Notes under the pieces: model-generated
Told to the model about the DNA's origin: nothing
Database searches by the model: none
Seen by the model: the letters and a program-made list of their open reading frames with translations, nothing else
Shown: positions 17,908-26,618 of the stretch, piece by piece
Position numbering within the stretch: position 1 is the stretch's first letter
How the letters are laid out: each line of letters begins with the position of its first letter
From: CAVXHQ01 sp963761735
GTDB lineage: Bacteria; Pseudomonadota; Alphaproteobacteria; Rhodobacterales; Rhodobacteraceae
NCBI GenBank assembly: GCA_963761735.1
Contig: CAVXHQ010000001.1
Span: 620,001 to 684,000 of the forward strand
Direction: 5' to 3'
DNA length: 64,000 nucleotides
Made by a program: the position numbers and the translations under genes

Positions 17908-18918
17908 TGTTTGATCCCACGGTTTGATGGTGTGATCCTTTCGTTGGAATGGAAGGAAGCATTATGGGACAAGTTCGTCACGGGAGCGCCACGACCACGC
18001 ACGCCGTCAGAGCAGCAATACAGCGATCGCAAGCTTCGCTCTCGCAGTTGAGCCAAGAGCTTGGGATCAATCCCAAGACGGTCGCAAAGTGGCGCAGGCG
18101 GGCGACGGTTGAGGATATGAAGACGGGGCCGAGAGAGCCGCGCTCGACGGTTCTGACCGAGACAGAGGAGGCGATGATCGTCGCCTTTCGACGCCATACG
18201 CTGCTGCCGCTGGACGATTGCCTTTATGCCCTGCAACCGACGATCCCGCACCTGACGCGGTCGGCCCTGCACCGGTGCTTGCAGCGGCACGGCATATCCC
18301 GCCTGCCGGACGTCGAGGGGGACAAACCGAAGCGACAGAAATTCAAGCGCTATCCGATCGGCTTCTTTCATATCGACATTGCGGAGGTGCAGACCGCGGA
18401 AGGAAAGCTCTACCTCTTCGTGGGCATTGACCGGACCAGCAAGTTTGCCGTGACCCAGCTCGTTGAGAAAGCCGACCGGAAGACGGCGTGGGAGTTCCTC
18501 CAGCACATGCTCGAGGCCGTGCCGTATCACGTCCACACCATCCTGACGGACAACGGCATCCAGTTCGCCGAGCAGCCGCGGAACAGGAACACGGCATACT
18601 CGCGGCAGATGCGCTTCGACATGATCTGCGAGGCCAACGGGATCGAGCACCGCCTGACAAAGCCAAACCATCCGTGGACCAATGGCCAGGTCGAGCGAAT
18701 GAACCGAACGATCAAGGAGGCGACCGTGAAGCGTTACCATTACGACAGCCACGATCAGCTGCACACCCACCTTGGTGACTTCATGGCGGCCTACAACTAC
18801 GCGCGAAGGCTCAAGACCCTCGGCGGCCTCACGCCCTACGAATACATCTGCAAGATCTGGACATCCGAGCCGGACAGATTCATCCTAAATCCGACCCACC
18901 AGATGCCGGGACTGAACA
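17908..18918 (+). mobile_element. IS481-family insertion sequence
   Basis: A ~1.01-kb element defined by imperfect terminal inverted repeats. The left end reads TGTTTGATCCCACGG from 17908 and the right end, on the other strand, TGTTCAGTCCCGGCA from 18918. About 14 of the first 23 positions match, and the outer TGTT and inner TCCC are shared. The six bases before the left end are ACTAGG, fitting the NCTAGN target known for IS481. The bases after the right end are CATAGC, so a perfect target duplication is not preserved. It contains one transposase gene. Confidence 0.75.
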
Positions 18919-18923
18919 CATAG
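17964..18923 (+). CDS. IS481-family transposase
   Basis: A 319-residue DDE transposase. The start at the second Met (17964) follows a GGAAGGAAGC ribosome site. The N terminus has a helix-turn-helix (ASLSQLSQELGINPKTVAKW) and the rve catalytic core shows FFHIDIAEVQT (first Asp), HTILTDNGIQF (second Asp) and PNHPWTNGQVERMNRTIKE (Glu). The gene is intact and its length is normal. The stop codon TAG (18921-18923) lies just outside the inferred right end at 18918, so the flanking target sequence appears to supply it. Confidence 0.92.
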   Translation: MGQVRHGSATTTHAVRAAIQRSQASLSQLSQELGINPKTVAKWRRRATVEDMKTGPREPRSTVLTETEEAMIVAFRRHTLLPLDDCLYALQPTIPHLTRSALHRCLQRHGISRLPDVEGDKPKRQKFKRYPIGFFHIDIAEVQTAEGKLYLFVGIDRTSKFAVTQLVEKADRKTAWEFLQHMLEAVPYHVHTILTDNGIQFAEQPRNRNTAYSRQMRFDMICEANGIEHRLTKPNHPWTNGQVERMNRTIKEATVKRYHYDSHDQLHTHLGDFMAAYNYARRLKTLGGLTPYEYICKIWTSEPDRFILNPTHQMPGLNT

Positions 18924-19015
18924 CGTTGCCGCACGACCGGGGTCTTCGCCGACCGGCCTGCCGGCCGCGAAAATTTGCCCTTGATTGATCCCCCGCTGTG
19001 GGGCCAAGTGCGACG

Positions 19016-20179
19016 ATGTTCTGCACCGATCAAACCACCACGGACGACACCTTCGTCCAGGACCCTTACCCGTTCTACGAACGGATGCGCGCACACGGGG
19101 ATCTGTTCGACTGGCCCGCCGTGGGCATGCCCTGCGCCGTATCGCATGCCGTGGTATCGGCGGTCCTGCGGGACCGGCGGTTGGGACGCGAGGTGCCGCC
19201 CGAGGCGCGCAACCCTGTGCCGCCGCATCTGGCGGCCTTCTTCGAGGTCGAAGACAATTCCCTCCTCCAGCTCGAACCGCCGCGGCATCCGCGCCTGCGC
19301 GGGCTGGTCCTGCGCGCCTTCACCTCGCGCCGGATCGCGGGCATGGCGGATGAGGTGGCGCAAATCTGCCACGATCTGATCGACCGGTTTCCGGGCGGAT
19401 CCTTCGATCTGCTGCACCATTATGCAACCCGCCTGCCGGTGATCGTGATCTGCCGCTTGCTCGGCGTCCCCGAACGTCATGCCGATGACCTGCTGGGATG
19501 GTCGAACGCCATGATCCTGATGTACACGCCGCGCCGCGATCCGGACATCGAACGCAACGCCGCCCGCGCCTGCGATGCGTTCACGGCGTTCCTGCGAGCC
19601 CTGATCGCCGAAAAACGAAAATCCCGGACCGACGACCTCTTGTCCGAACTTATCGCCGCCGAAGAAAACGGCCAGCGGCTGACCGAGGCCGAGCTGATCT
19701 CGACCTGTATCCTGCTGCTGAACGCGGGCCACGAGGCGACCGTTCACACACTCGGCAACGGCACCGCGACCTTGCTGCGCACCGGGCACCGCACCATCGA
19801 CGGCCCCTGCGTCGAAGAGATAATGCGAATTGATCCTCCGCTACATTTCTTTGCCCGCTATGCCTATGAAGACGTCGAGATCGGCGGTCATACCTTTCGC
19901 TGCGGCGAAGAGATCGGCTGTCTTTTGGGGGCCGCCAACCGCGATCCGGCGGTCTACGCCGACCCCGAAACCTTCGATCCGTCCCGCAAGAGCCCGGCGC
20001 ATACGTCGTTTGGCGCGGGCATCCACTTTTGTGTCGGCGCACCGCTGGCCCGACTCGAACTGTTGCAGGGGTTTCGCGTCTTGTTCGAGCGTTGCCCCGC
20101 CCTGCGCCTCGAGGCCGAACCGCGCTATGCCGACATCTATCATTTCCACGGGTTCGAGCGGTTGATGGTCTCGGCCTAG
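19016..20179 (+). CDS. Cytochrome P450
   Basis: A 387-residue soluble bacterial P450. The I-helix shows LLLNAGHEATVHTLGNG, the K-helix EEIMRIDPPLHFFAR with the ExxR pair, and the haem-binding loop FGAGIHFCVGAPLARLE with axial Cys at about residue 339. Length is normal for class I P450s, which take electrons from ferredoxin. The start is uncertain: the GTG at 18998 is in frame, and neither start has a good ribosome site. Only 92 bp separate it from the transposase stop, so the IS481 insertion may have displaced its native promoter. The substrate is unknown. Confidence 0.88.
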   Translation: MFCTDQTTTDDTFVQDPYPFYERMRAHGDLFDWPAVGMPCAVSHAVVSAVLRDRRLGREVPPEARNPVPPHLAAFFEVEDNSLLQLEPPRHPRLRGLVLRAFTSRRIAGMADEVAQICHDLIDRFPGGSFDLLHHYATRLPVIVICRLLGVPERHADDLLGWSNAMILMYTPRRDPDIERNAARACDAFTAFLRALIAEKRKSRTDDLLSELIAAEENGQRLTEAELISTCILLLNAGHEATVHTLGNGTATLLRTGHRTIDGPCVEEIMRIDPPLHFFARYAYEDVEIGGHTFRCGEEIGCLLGAANRDPAVYADPETFDPSRKSPAHTSFGAGIHFCVGAPLARLELLQGFRVLFERCPALRLEAEPRYADIYHFHGFERLMVSA

Positions 20180-20236
20180 ATCGCCATCGTGCCTACAGCG
20201 CCAGCGTCTGTGTCTCGGCGCGCCGGCAACGCTATT

Positions 20237-20698
20237 TCATAACGGCAGCGCCATCGTCGATTTGATCTCTTCCATCGACAGCAAGGCCGTGACGTTGAAC
20301 ACCCGGACCTCGGAAATCAGCGCCTGATAGAACGTGTCGTAGGCCCGCGCATTGCGCACCCGCACCTTCAGAATATAGTCGATATCGCCCGCGAGCCGGT
20401 GCGCCTCCTGTACTTCGGGGCGCTCCATCAGCGCCTTCAGGAACCGCGCCTGCCAGTCGGCATCGTGTTCAGAGGTGCGGATCAGCACGAAGAACGTGGC
20501 CTCGAACCCAAGCGCCTGGGCGTCGAGAACGACCGTCTGCCGACCGATCACTCCCGCCGCGCGCATTTTGCGGATGCGGTTCCACACCGGCGTCTTGGAC
20601 GAGCCGACGATGCGGGCGATTTCGTCCAGCGGGCGGCCTGCGTCCTCTTGTAGCGCGGAAAGGATCTTCCGATCCGTGTCGTCGATGCGGAATGCCAT
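20237..20698 (-). CDS. Lrp/AsnC-family transcriptional regulator
   Basis: A 153-residue regulator read from the ATG at 20698, which follows a strong GGAGGAGG ribosome site; the longer in-frame reading lacks one. MAFRIDDTDRKILSALQEDA and the following VGSSKTPVWNRIRKM form the Lrp helix-turn-helix. The AsnC ligand domain follows, with MERPEVQEAHRLAGDIDYIL. It is divergent from cysG with 138 bp between starts, which in related genomes suggests control of the sulfur operon; that link is inference. Confidence 0.9.
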   Translation of the reverse strand: MAFRIDDTDRKILSALQEDAGRPLDEIARIVGSSKTPVWNRIRKMRAAGVIGRQTVVLDAQALGFEATFFVLIRTSEHDADWQARFLKALMERPEVQEAHRLAGDIDYILKVRVRNARAYDTFYQALISEVRVFNVTALLSMEEIKSTMALPL

Positions 20699-20836
20699 TC
20701 GCGCCCTCCTCCAGATCCGGAACGCCTGTCGCATATTCAGACGCACATTAAGCATACGTTCTTATCCACGTGGCGCAATGGTCAAAACCCGGAACATTGT
20801 TCTATATTGAAGGTCAGAAACAACGCGGGCAGACCA

Positions 20837-22234
20837 ATGCAGCATTTTCCCATCTTCGTCGCCGTCGCAGGCCGCCGCATCGTCGTGTCCGGCGGCGGTG
20901 AATGCGCACTGGCCAAGCTGCGGCTGCTCATGAAAACCGACGCCCACCTGACGGTCTTTGCCGTGGCGCCGGACCCGTCGGTCCGCCGCCTTGCCGAAAT
21001 CGGCAAACTGACGCTGGTCGAGCGCGCCTTCGACCACGGCGACGCGCTCTGCGCCGTATTGTTTTATGCGGCCAACGACGACGACACCGAGGACGCCCGT
21101 GTGGCGCGCCTGGCCCGGGCGGACGGGGCGCTGGTGAACATGGTCGACAACCTCGAGGGCAGCGCGTTCATCACGCCCGCCATCGTCGACCGCGATCCCG
21201 TGACCATCGCCATCGGCACCGAAGGCGCGGCCCCCGTGCTGGCCCGCGCGATCAAGGCCGACCTCGAAGAGCGTCTGCCCGCGCAACTCGGCGTGCTGGC
21301 CCGCATCGGCAAGAGGTTTCGCGGTGCGGTCGAGGCCTTGCCGATGGGCCGCAGGCGGCGCGATTTCTGGTCGGAATTCTACTTCAAGAGCGGTCCGCAG
21401 GCGATTGAGAAAGCGGGCGAAACAGCCGTCCAGCCGGCATTGGACGCGCTTTTGTCGCGGCATCTGGACGCCCCGGTCACGGCCGGTGATGTCGCATTCG
21501 TCGGCGCTGGTCCGGGTGATCCGGAGCTCCTCACGCTCAAGGCGCGAAACGCGCTGGACAACGCCGATGTGGTGATTTTCGACCGGCTGGTCACGCCCGA
21601 AATCCTCGAACTCGCGCGTCGCGAAGCGATCATGGTGGATGCCGGCAAGGAGGGCTTCGGCCCGTCGATCTCGCAGACCGACATCGACGCACTCATCGTC
21701 GAACACGCGCTAAACGGCCATCACGTCGTGCGCCTGAAATCCGGCGATCCTACCGTCTTCGGGCGGCTGGACGAGGAAATCGCGGCAGTCGATGCGGCGG
21801 GACTGACCTGGCGCATCGTGCCCGGCATCACCACCGCCTCCGCCGCCGTCGCGGCCCTTGGCCAAAGCCTGACGAAGCGCGGCCGCAATTCCGCGATCCG
21901 CTTCATGACCGGTCACGACACCCGCGGTTTTGCCGAACACGACTGGCGCAGCTTGGCCCGACCCGGCGAGGTTGCGGCGATTTACATGGGCAAGAAGAGC
22001 GCGCGGTTCCTGCAAGGCCGGCTGATGATGCACGGCGCCGATCCGGCCACCCCCGTCACGGTGATCGAAAACGTCAGCCGTGCCGATCAGCGTATTTTGT
22101 CGACGACCATCGCCCGTCTCGAACCCACGCTGACCGACGCAGGTCTGACCGGTCCTGCGCTGATGTTCTATGGCCTCGCGCCGCGCGGTGCCCTCGACGC
22201 CCTCGAAACCCTGCCACAGGAGGCCACACGATGA
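20837..22234 (+). CDS. cysG: Siroheme synthase (multifunctional)
   Basis: A 465-residue trifunctional enzyme that makes siroheme for sulfite reductase. The N-terminal precorrin-2 dehydrogenase/ferrochelatase half (residues 1-210) has a Rossmann start IVVSGGGECALAKLRLL and a later TPAIVDRDPVTIAIGTEGAAP. The C-terminal uroporphyrinogen-III methyltransferase (215-465) has FVGAGPGDPELLTLKA, VVRLKSGDPTVFGR and PGITTASAAVAALG. The start at 20837 gives the family N terminus MQHFPIFVAV. A possible -10 TATATT lies at 20803-20808. Its stop overlaps the next start (ATGA). Confidence 0.95.
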   Translation: MQHFPIFVAVAGRRIVVSGGGECALAKLRLLMKTDAHLTVFAVAPDPSVRRLAEIGKLTLVERAFDHGDALCAVLFYAANDDDTEDARVARLARADGALVNMVDNLEGSAFITPAIVDRDPVTIAIGTEGAAPVLARAIKADLEERLPAQLGVLARIGKRFRGAVEALPMGRRRRDFWSEFYFKSGPQAIEKAGETAVQPALDALLSRHLDAPVTAGDVAFVGAGPGDPELLTLKARNALDNADVVIFDRLVTPEILELARREAIMVDAGKEGFGPSISQTDIDALIVEHALNGHHVVRLKSGDPTVFGRLDEEIAAVDAAGLTWRIVPGITTASAAVAALGQSLTKRGRNSAIRFMTGHDTRGFAEHDWRSLARPGEVAAIYMGKKSARFLQGRLMMHGADPATPVTVIENVSRADQRILSTTIARLEPTLTDAGLTGPALMFYGLAPRGALDALETLPQEATR

Positions 22235-22530
22235 GCCGTCCCTATGCCCCACAGGTCGTCACTGCCAATCGACTGCTCGAGGGAGACGCCGTCTGGCTGA
22301 CCGCCGACGACCGCTGGTCGACGACGATTGCCGAGGCCAAGGTTCTCGACGATGAGGCGCATGCAGCGATCCGCCTGCTCGATGCGCAGGCGCAGCCGGA
22401 CGTGATCGTCGGGGCCTATCTGGCCGAGGTCAGTCCGGCGGCGACCGGACCGGTTCCCACCCATTTCCGCGAGGCATTCCGCACCCGTGGTCCGTCGAAC
22501 TACGCCCACGGCAAACAGGAAAACCTCTGA
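22231..22530 (+). CDS. DUF2849 domain-containing protein
   Basis: A 99-residue small protein of the DUF2849 family (VVTANRLLEGDAVWL, then W-x-TTIAEAKVLDDE and a C-terminal PTHFREAFRTRGPSNYAHGK). This family is found almost only between cysG and the sulfite reductase gene in alphaproteobacteria. It overlaps cysG by 4 bp and so is co-translated. Its role is unknown; context suggests a part in sulfite/nitrite reductase assembly or regulation. A 46-bp double-palindrome repeat follows 7 bp after its stop. Confidence 0.9.
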   Translation: MSRPYAPQVVTANRLLEGDAVWLTADDRWSTTIAEAKVLDDEAHAAIRLLDAQAQPDVIVGAYLAEVSPAATGPVPTHFREAFRTRGPSNYAHGKQENL

Positions 22531-22536
22531 GGTAAA

Positions 22537-22582
22537 CGAAATCTTTGAAAGATTTCGACGTCGATTTCTTTGAAAGAAATCG
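22537..22582. repeat. Double-palindrome dispersed repeat, copy 1
   Basis: Two 21-bp palindromes joined by ACGT. The first (22537-22557) has arms CGAAATCTTT / AAAGATTTCG around a single G, the second (22562-22582) has CGATTTCTTT / AAAGAAATCG around a G. It sits between DUF2849 and cysI inside the sulfur operon. In RNA it would form two adjacent 10-bp hairpins. Other copies are at 41031-41076 and 56013-56058. Confidence 0.95.
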
Positions 22583-22605
22583 CCGGCCAGACGACAGGAG
22601 ACACC

Positions 22606-24276
22606 ATGTATACCTATACCGATTTCGATACCGCCTTTCTCGCCGAACGGAACGCCCAGTTTCGCGCGCAGGTTGCGCGGCGTATCGATGGCTCTTTGAC
22701 CGAGGACGAATTCAAGCCGCTGCGCCTGATGAACGGTCTGTATCTGCAGCTGCACGCCTATATGCTGCGGGTGGCGATCCCCTACGGCACGCTGAACGGC
22801 GCCCAGATGCGGCAGCTTGCCCATCTCGCCGAGCGGTGGGACAAGGGTTATGGCCATTTCACCACCCGCCAGAACATCCAGTATAACTGGCCCGCGCTGA
22901 AAGACGTCCCCGACATGCTCGACGCGCTGGCCGAGGTTGGCCTGCATGCGATCCAGACGTCAGGTAACACGATACGCAACGTGACGGCAGATCATTTCGC
23001 CGGTGCCGCGGCGGATGAGATCGAGGACCCGCGTCCCGTCGCCGAGCTATTGCGCCAGTGGTCCACCGACCACCCCGAATTTCAGTTCCTGCCCCGCAAG
23101 TTCAAGATCGCCGTGACCGGCAGCAGCACCGACCGCGCCGTCACCAAGGCGCACGACATCGGGCTGCGCATGGTCCGCAACGCCGCGGGCGATCCCGGTT
23201 TCGAGGTAATCGTCGGTGGCGGTCTCGGCCGCACACCGATAATCGGCAAGGTGATCCGAGATTTCCTGCCCAAGGCCGATCTGCTGCCCTATTGCGAGGC
23301 CATCGTCAGCGTCTACAACGTGCTGGGCCGTCGCGATAACAAGTACAAGGCGCGGATCAAGATCACCGTCCACGAGAACGGCATCGACGATATTCGCGCC
23401 CGCGTCGAAGCGGCCTTTGCGGTAAAACGCGCGGCCTTCGCGGGCAACGATCAGGCCGTGCTGGATAATCTCGAGGCGCAGTTCGCGCCACCCATCTACC
23501 GCGAGGCGCCGACGGACGGTTATGAGGCCGCGCGTCTGGCCAACCCCGCGTTCCGCTCGTGGTCGGATACCAACCTGACCGCCCACAAGGCGCCGGGCTA
23601 TGCGATCGTCTCGGTCAGCCTGAAAAAGCACGGCGCGACGCCGGGCGATGCGACGGCGGAGCAGATGCGCACTCTCGCCGATCTGGCCGCGCAATATGCC
23701 CACGACGAGTTGCGCATCAGCCACGAACAGAACGTGATCCTGCCGCATGTGCACAAATCCGATCTGCCCGCACTCTACGCCGCGCTGCGCACCGCCGATC
23801 TTGCGACCGCGAACATCGGTCTGGCCTCCGACATCATCGCTTGCCCCGGCATGGATTACTGCGCGCTGGCCACCGCCCGCTCGATCCCCGTGGCACAGCA
23901 AATCGCCACCCGGTTCGACGCGATGAAACTCGAGCACGACGTCGGCCCGCTAAAGATCAAGATCTCGGGCTGCATCAACGCCTGCGGGCACCATCACGTC
24001 GGGCACATCGGCATCCTCGGCCTCGACCGGGCGGGCGTCGAGAACTATCAGATCACGCTGGGCGGATCCGGGATGGAGGACGCGACCATCGGGGAACGCG
24101 CCGGGCCCGGTTTTGCCTATGACGAGATCGTGCCCGCGATCGAACGCCTCGTGCTTGCCTATCTGGCGGTGCGCGACGCGCCCGACGAGACGTTTCTCGA
24201 CACCTATCGTCGTCTCGGGCTGGCCCCGTTCAAGGCCGCCCTGTACCCCGAAAAGGAGAAAGCCGATGCCGCTTAA
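22606..24276 (+). CDS. cysI: Nitrite/sulfite reductase, siroheme-[4Fe-4S] (assimilatory sulfite reductase)
   Basis: A 556-residue siroheme enzyme that reduces sulfite to sulfide in the cytosol. The start at 22606 follows GACAGGAGACACC. Two ferredoxin-like and siroheme-binding modules repeat. The [4Fe-4S]/siroheme ligands are two Cys pairs, CPGMDYC at about 413/419 and SGCINACGHHH at about 456/460. TRQNIQYNWPALKDVPDML marks the siroheme-binding front half. Length matches the single-chain enzymes. It overlaps cysH by 11 bp. Electron donor is probably ferredoxin, given the reductase at 25653-26498. Confidence 0.93.
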   Translation: MYTYTDFDTAFLAERNAQFRAQVARRIDGSLTEDEFKPLRLMNGLYLQLHAYMLRVAIPYGTLNGAQMRQLAHLAERWDKGYGHFTTRQNIQYNWPALKDVPDMLDALAEVGLHAIQTSGNTIRNVTADHFAGAAADEIEDPRPVAELLRQWSTDHPEFQFLPRKFKIAVTGSSTDRAVTKAHDIGLRMVRNAAGDPGFEVIVGGGLGRTPIIGKVIRDFLPKADLLPYCEAIVSVYNVLGRRDNKYKARIKITVHENGIDDIRARVEAAFAVKRAAFAGNDQAVLDNLEAQFAPPIYREAPTDGYEAARLANPAFRSWSDTNLTAHKAPGYAIVSVSLKKHGATPGDATAEQMRTLADLAAQYAHDELRISHEQNVILPHVHKSDLPALYAALRTADLATANIGLASDIIACPGMDYCALATARSIPVAQQIATRFDAMKLEHDVGPLKIKISGCINACGHHHVGHIGILGLDRAGVENYQITLGGSGMEDATIGERAGPGFAYDEIVPAIERLVLAYLAVRDAPDETFLDTYRRLGLAPFKAALYPEKEKADAA

Positions 24277-25003
24277 ACCTCTCGCAGGCGCGCTGAACCA
24301 ACGCTATCGCCACCATTCGGCGACCGAGGTGCTTGGACGCGCCATCACCGATCCGACGCTGGGGCAAACCGCCCTCGTCAGCTCGTTCGGTGCCGAATCG
24401 GTTGTCTTGCTGCACATGCTGTCGGTCACGGCGCGCGATACGCCCGTGATCTTCATCGACACCGAAATGCTGTTCGCCGAAACCCTGACCTATCAGATGG
24501 AGGTTGCCGAGCGGCTGCAGCTGACCGACGTGCGGATCGTGCGCGCCGACCGCGACCGCCTGTTCGACGCCGACAATGAAAACCTGCTGCACCTGCACGA
24601 TCCCGATGCCTGCTGCGCCCTGCGCAAGACGGTGCCGCTGCAGACCGCCCTCAGCACCTTTGGCAGCTGGATTTCGGGACGCAAACGCTATCAGGGAACG
24701 ACGCGCGCGGCCCTCGATTTCTTTGAGGTCGAAGAGCAGGACGGCGTCGTGACCGGGCGGATCAAGATCAATCCGCTGGCCTATTGGACGACCCAGGACA
24801 TGGCCGAATACATTGCGCAGAACAATCTGCCGCGCCATCCGATGGTCGCAAAGGGGTATCCCTCGATCGGCTGCGCGCCCTGCACCACCCGGGTGAATGA
24901 CGGCGAGGATCCGCGCGCCGGGCGGTGGCGCGATACCGACAAGACCGAATGCGGGATTCACTTTCTGGATGGCACGCCCGTCCGGACACCTGCACTCACC
25001 TGA
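24266..25003 (+). CDS. cysH: Adenylyl-sulfate reductase, [4Fe-4S] type
   Basis: A 245-residue thioredoxin-dependent reductase of the PAPS/APS reductase family. The start at 24266 lies 11 bp inside the end of cysI, behind AAAAGGAGAAAGCC. The PP-loop-like phosphate site is SSFGAESVVLLHML. Two Cys pairs, DACCALRK and IGCAPCTTR, plus the catalytic TECGIH near the C terminus are the hallmark of the iron-sulfur APS-reducing group (EC 1.8.4.10) rather than the PAPS group. It supplies sulfite for cysI. That assignment rests on the cysteines alone. Confidence 0.92.
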   Translation: MPLKPLAGALNQRYRHHSATEVLGRAITDPTLGQTALVSSFGAESVVLLHMLSVTARDTPVIFIDTEMLFAETLTYQMEVAERLQLTDVRIVRADRDRLFDADNENLLHLHDPDACCALRKTVPLQTALSTFGSWISGRKRYQGTTRAALDFFEVEEQDGVVTGRIKINPLAYWTTQDMAEYIAQNNLPRHPMVAKGYPSIGCAPCTTRVNDGEDPRAGRWRDTDKTECGIHFLDGTPVRTPALT

Positions 25004-25015
25004 AAGGCCCCTGAC

Positions 25016-25441
25016 ATGAGTATTCTCGTTACCGATACGGGATTTGCGGCGGATGATTTTGCGGGCACGTTCATTCCGCTCGACCAGATCGCCGCTAATG
25101 CGATGCCGCCGACGGCGGTTCATCTGCCCTCGGATGCGCCTGCCGATGCGCTTGCCGGGATGCTGGACGGCATCGCGGCAGTGCGTGTGGATTTTCCCGG
25201 CTTTGCGGACGGTCGCGGCTTTACCATCGCGCGCCGGTTGCGCGAGATGGGGTTTGCGGGGCGCCTGCGCGCCCACGGCCATGTCATCGCGGATCAATAC
25301 GCGATGGCCCGCAGGTCGGGTTTCGACGAGGTTGCCATTTCGGACGACCTTGCAGCCCGGCAGCCGCAGGATCAGTGGCTGGCGCGGGCCGACTGGCGCG
25401 CCCACGATTATCAAGCGCGCCTGCGCGGACAGGGTCGTTAG
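25016..25441 (+). CDS. DUF934 domain-containing protein
   Basis: A 141-residue DUF934 protein with the family core FADGRGFTIARRLREMGFAG and a C-terminal QPQDQWLARADWRAHDYQARL. DUF934 genes sit next to sulfite reductase and APS/PAPS reductase genes in many proteobacteria, and have been linked to sulfite reduction without a clear biochemical role. It follows cysH by 12 bp and ends the compact operon; 211 bp separate it from the next gene. Confidence 0.9.
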   Translation: MSILVTDTGFAADDFAGTFIPLDQIAANAMPPTAVHLPSDAPADALAGMLDGIAAVRVDFPGFADGRGFTIARRLREMGFAGRLRAHGHVIADQYAMARRSGFDEVAISDDLAARQPQDQWLARADWRAHDYQARLRGQGR

Positions 25442-25652
25442 AACGCGGGATCGGGCGGGGCGCGTCGCTCATCCCATTGTTCAGGCCCGGTCGTGACATT
25501 CGGCCATTTCGGCACTCTGTCAAGGCTGGCGAACAAGGCCGGCGAAACCGCCCGTCCCTCCCGCGGACCGCACCCGCCGTGCGGCCCCCCCCTTTATTCG
25601 CACACAAACAAACTGTAAGAGGAGATCGGCCCCGAGGGACCGTCCATATCAC

Positions 25653-26498
25653 ATGACAGAAGCCATGCCCGTGACCCAGACCGCCGCTACCCCGATCGTC
25701 CTGCCCGACGCACAGACCGTCACCGCCGTGCAGCATTACACCGACCGCCTGTTCTCGTTTCGGGTGACGCGGCCCGCGTCGTTCCGGTTCCGCTCGGGCG
25801 AATTCGTGATGATCGGCCTGATGGGCGCGCCGGATCCGGTGACGGGGCGGCAAAAACCGCTGCTGCGCGCCTATTCCATCGCCTCGCCCGCCTGGGACGA
25901 CGAGCTGGAGTTCTATTCGATCAAAGTGCCCGACGGGCCGCTGACGTCCCGCCTGCAACATATCTTGCCCGGTGACGAGATCATCCTGCGGCCCAAACCC
26001 GTCGGCACCCTGGTTCATGACGCGCTGTTGCCCGGCAAACGGCTGTACATGTTCGCCACCGGCACCGGATTTGCGCCGTTCGCGTCGCTGCTGCGCGAGC
26101 CGGAGACCTACGAGAAGTTCGAGGAAGTCATCGTCACCCATACCTGCCGCGATGTGGACGAGCTGGCCTATGGCGCCAATCTGATTGCCGACCTGAAGGC
26201 CGACGAGATGATGATCGAGCTTTTGGGCGAGGATGCCCTGGCGAAAATCCGCTATTATCCAACCACCACCCGCGAAAACAGCGCGAAGATGGGCCGGATC
26301 ACGACGCTGATCGACAGCGGCGAGGTTTTCGCCGATCTCGGCGTGCCGCCGCTGAACCCCGGGACCGACCGGGGCATGGTCTGCGGCAGTCTGGCGTTCA
26401 ACGTCGATATCAAGGCCCTGATGGAAAAGGCCGGACTGACCGAGGGATCGAATTCGGAGCCGGGGCAGTTCGTGGTTGAAAAGGCCTTCGTCGGCTGA
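25653..26498 (+). CDS. fpr: Ferredoxin--NADP reductase
   Basis: A 281-residue FAD enzyme exchanging electrons between NADPH and ferredoxin or flavodoxin. The FAD-binding motif RAYSIASPAWDDELEFYSIK and the NADP-binding segments FATGTGFAPFASLL and GMVCGSLAFNVDIK are clear. Length fits the bacterial FPR group. The start is one of two Met codons 12 bp apart (25653 or 25665). It follows the sulfur operon after a 211-bp gap and could feed electrons to CysI via ferredoxin. Transcription ends at the strong hairpin 26541-26575. Confidence 0.92.
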   Translation: MTEAMPVTQTAATPIVLPDAQTVTAVQHYTDRLFSFRVTRPASFRFRSGEFVMIGLMGAPDPVTGRQKPLLRAYSIASPAWDDELEFYSIKVPDGPLTSRLQHILPGDEIILRPKPVGTLVHDALLPGKRLYMFATGTGFAPFASLLREPETYEKFEEVIVTHTCRDVDELAYGANLIADLKADEMMIELLGEDALAKIRYYPTTTRENSAKMGRITTLIDSGEVFADLGVPPLNPGTDRGMVCGSLAFNVDIKALMEKAGLTEGSNSEPGQFVVEKAFVG

Positions 26499-26540
26499 GC
26501 CATCCGGGCCGGGCGATACGGCCCGCGTGAGGCCGGACAT

Positions 26541-26575
26541 GAAAACGCCGCGCAGAGTACCTGCGCGGCGTTTTC
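26541..26575. terminator. Bidirectional Rho-independent terminator
   Basis: Perfect 15-bp stem GAAAACGCCGCGCAG / CTGCGCGGCGTTTTC with loop AGTAC. It has A-rich and T-rich sides, so it can stop transcription in both directions. It lies between the convergent fpr and Ala-rich protein genes. Confidence 0.95.
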
Positions 26576-26618
26576 TCGTGACCGGTCGGACATGCCGACC
26601 GACCGGGCCGTTGCGGCC

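Noticed and set aside
22545..22886. Peptide KDFDVDFFERNR and similar frames (also near 41077 and 56021)
   Set aside because: The peptide is the translation of the dispersed palindromic repeat, and the reading frames run into unrelated shadow sequence. No ribosome site precedes them.
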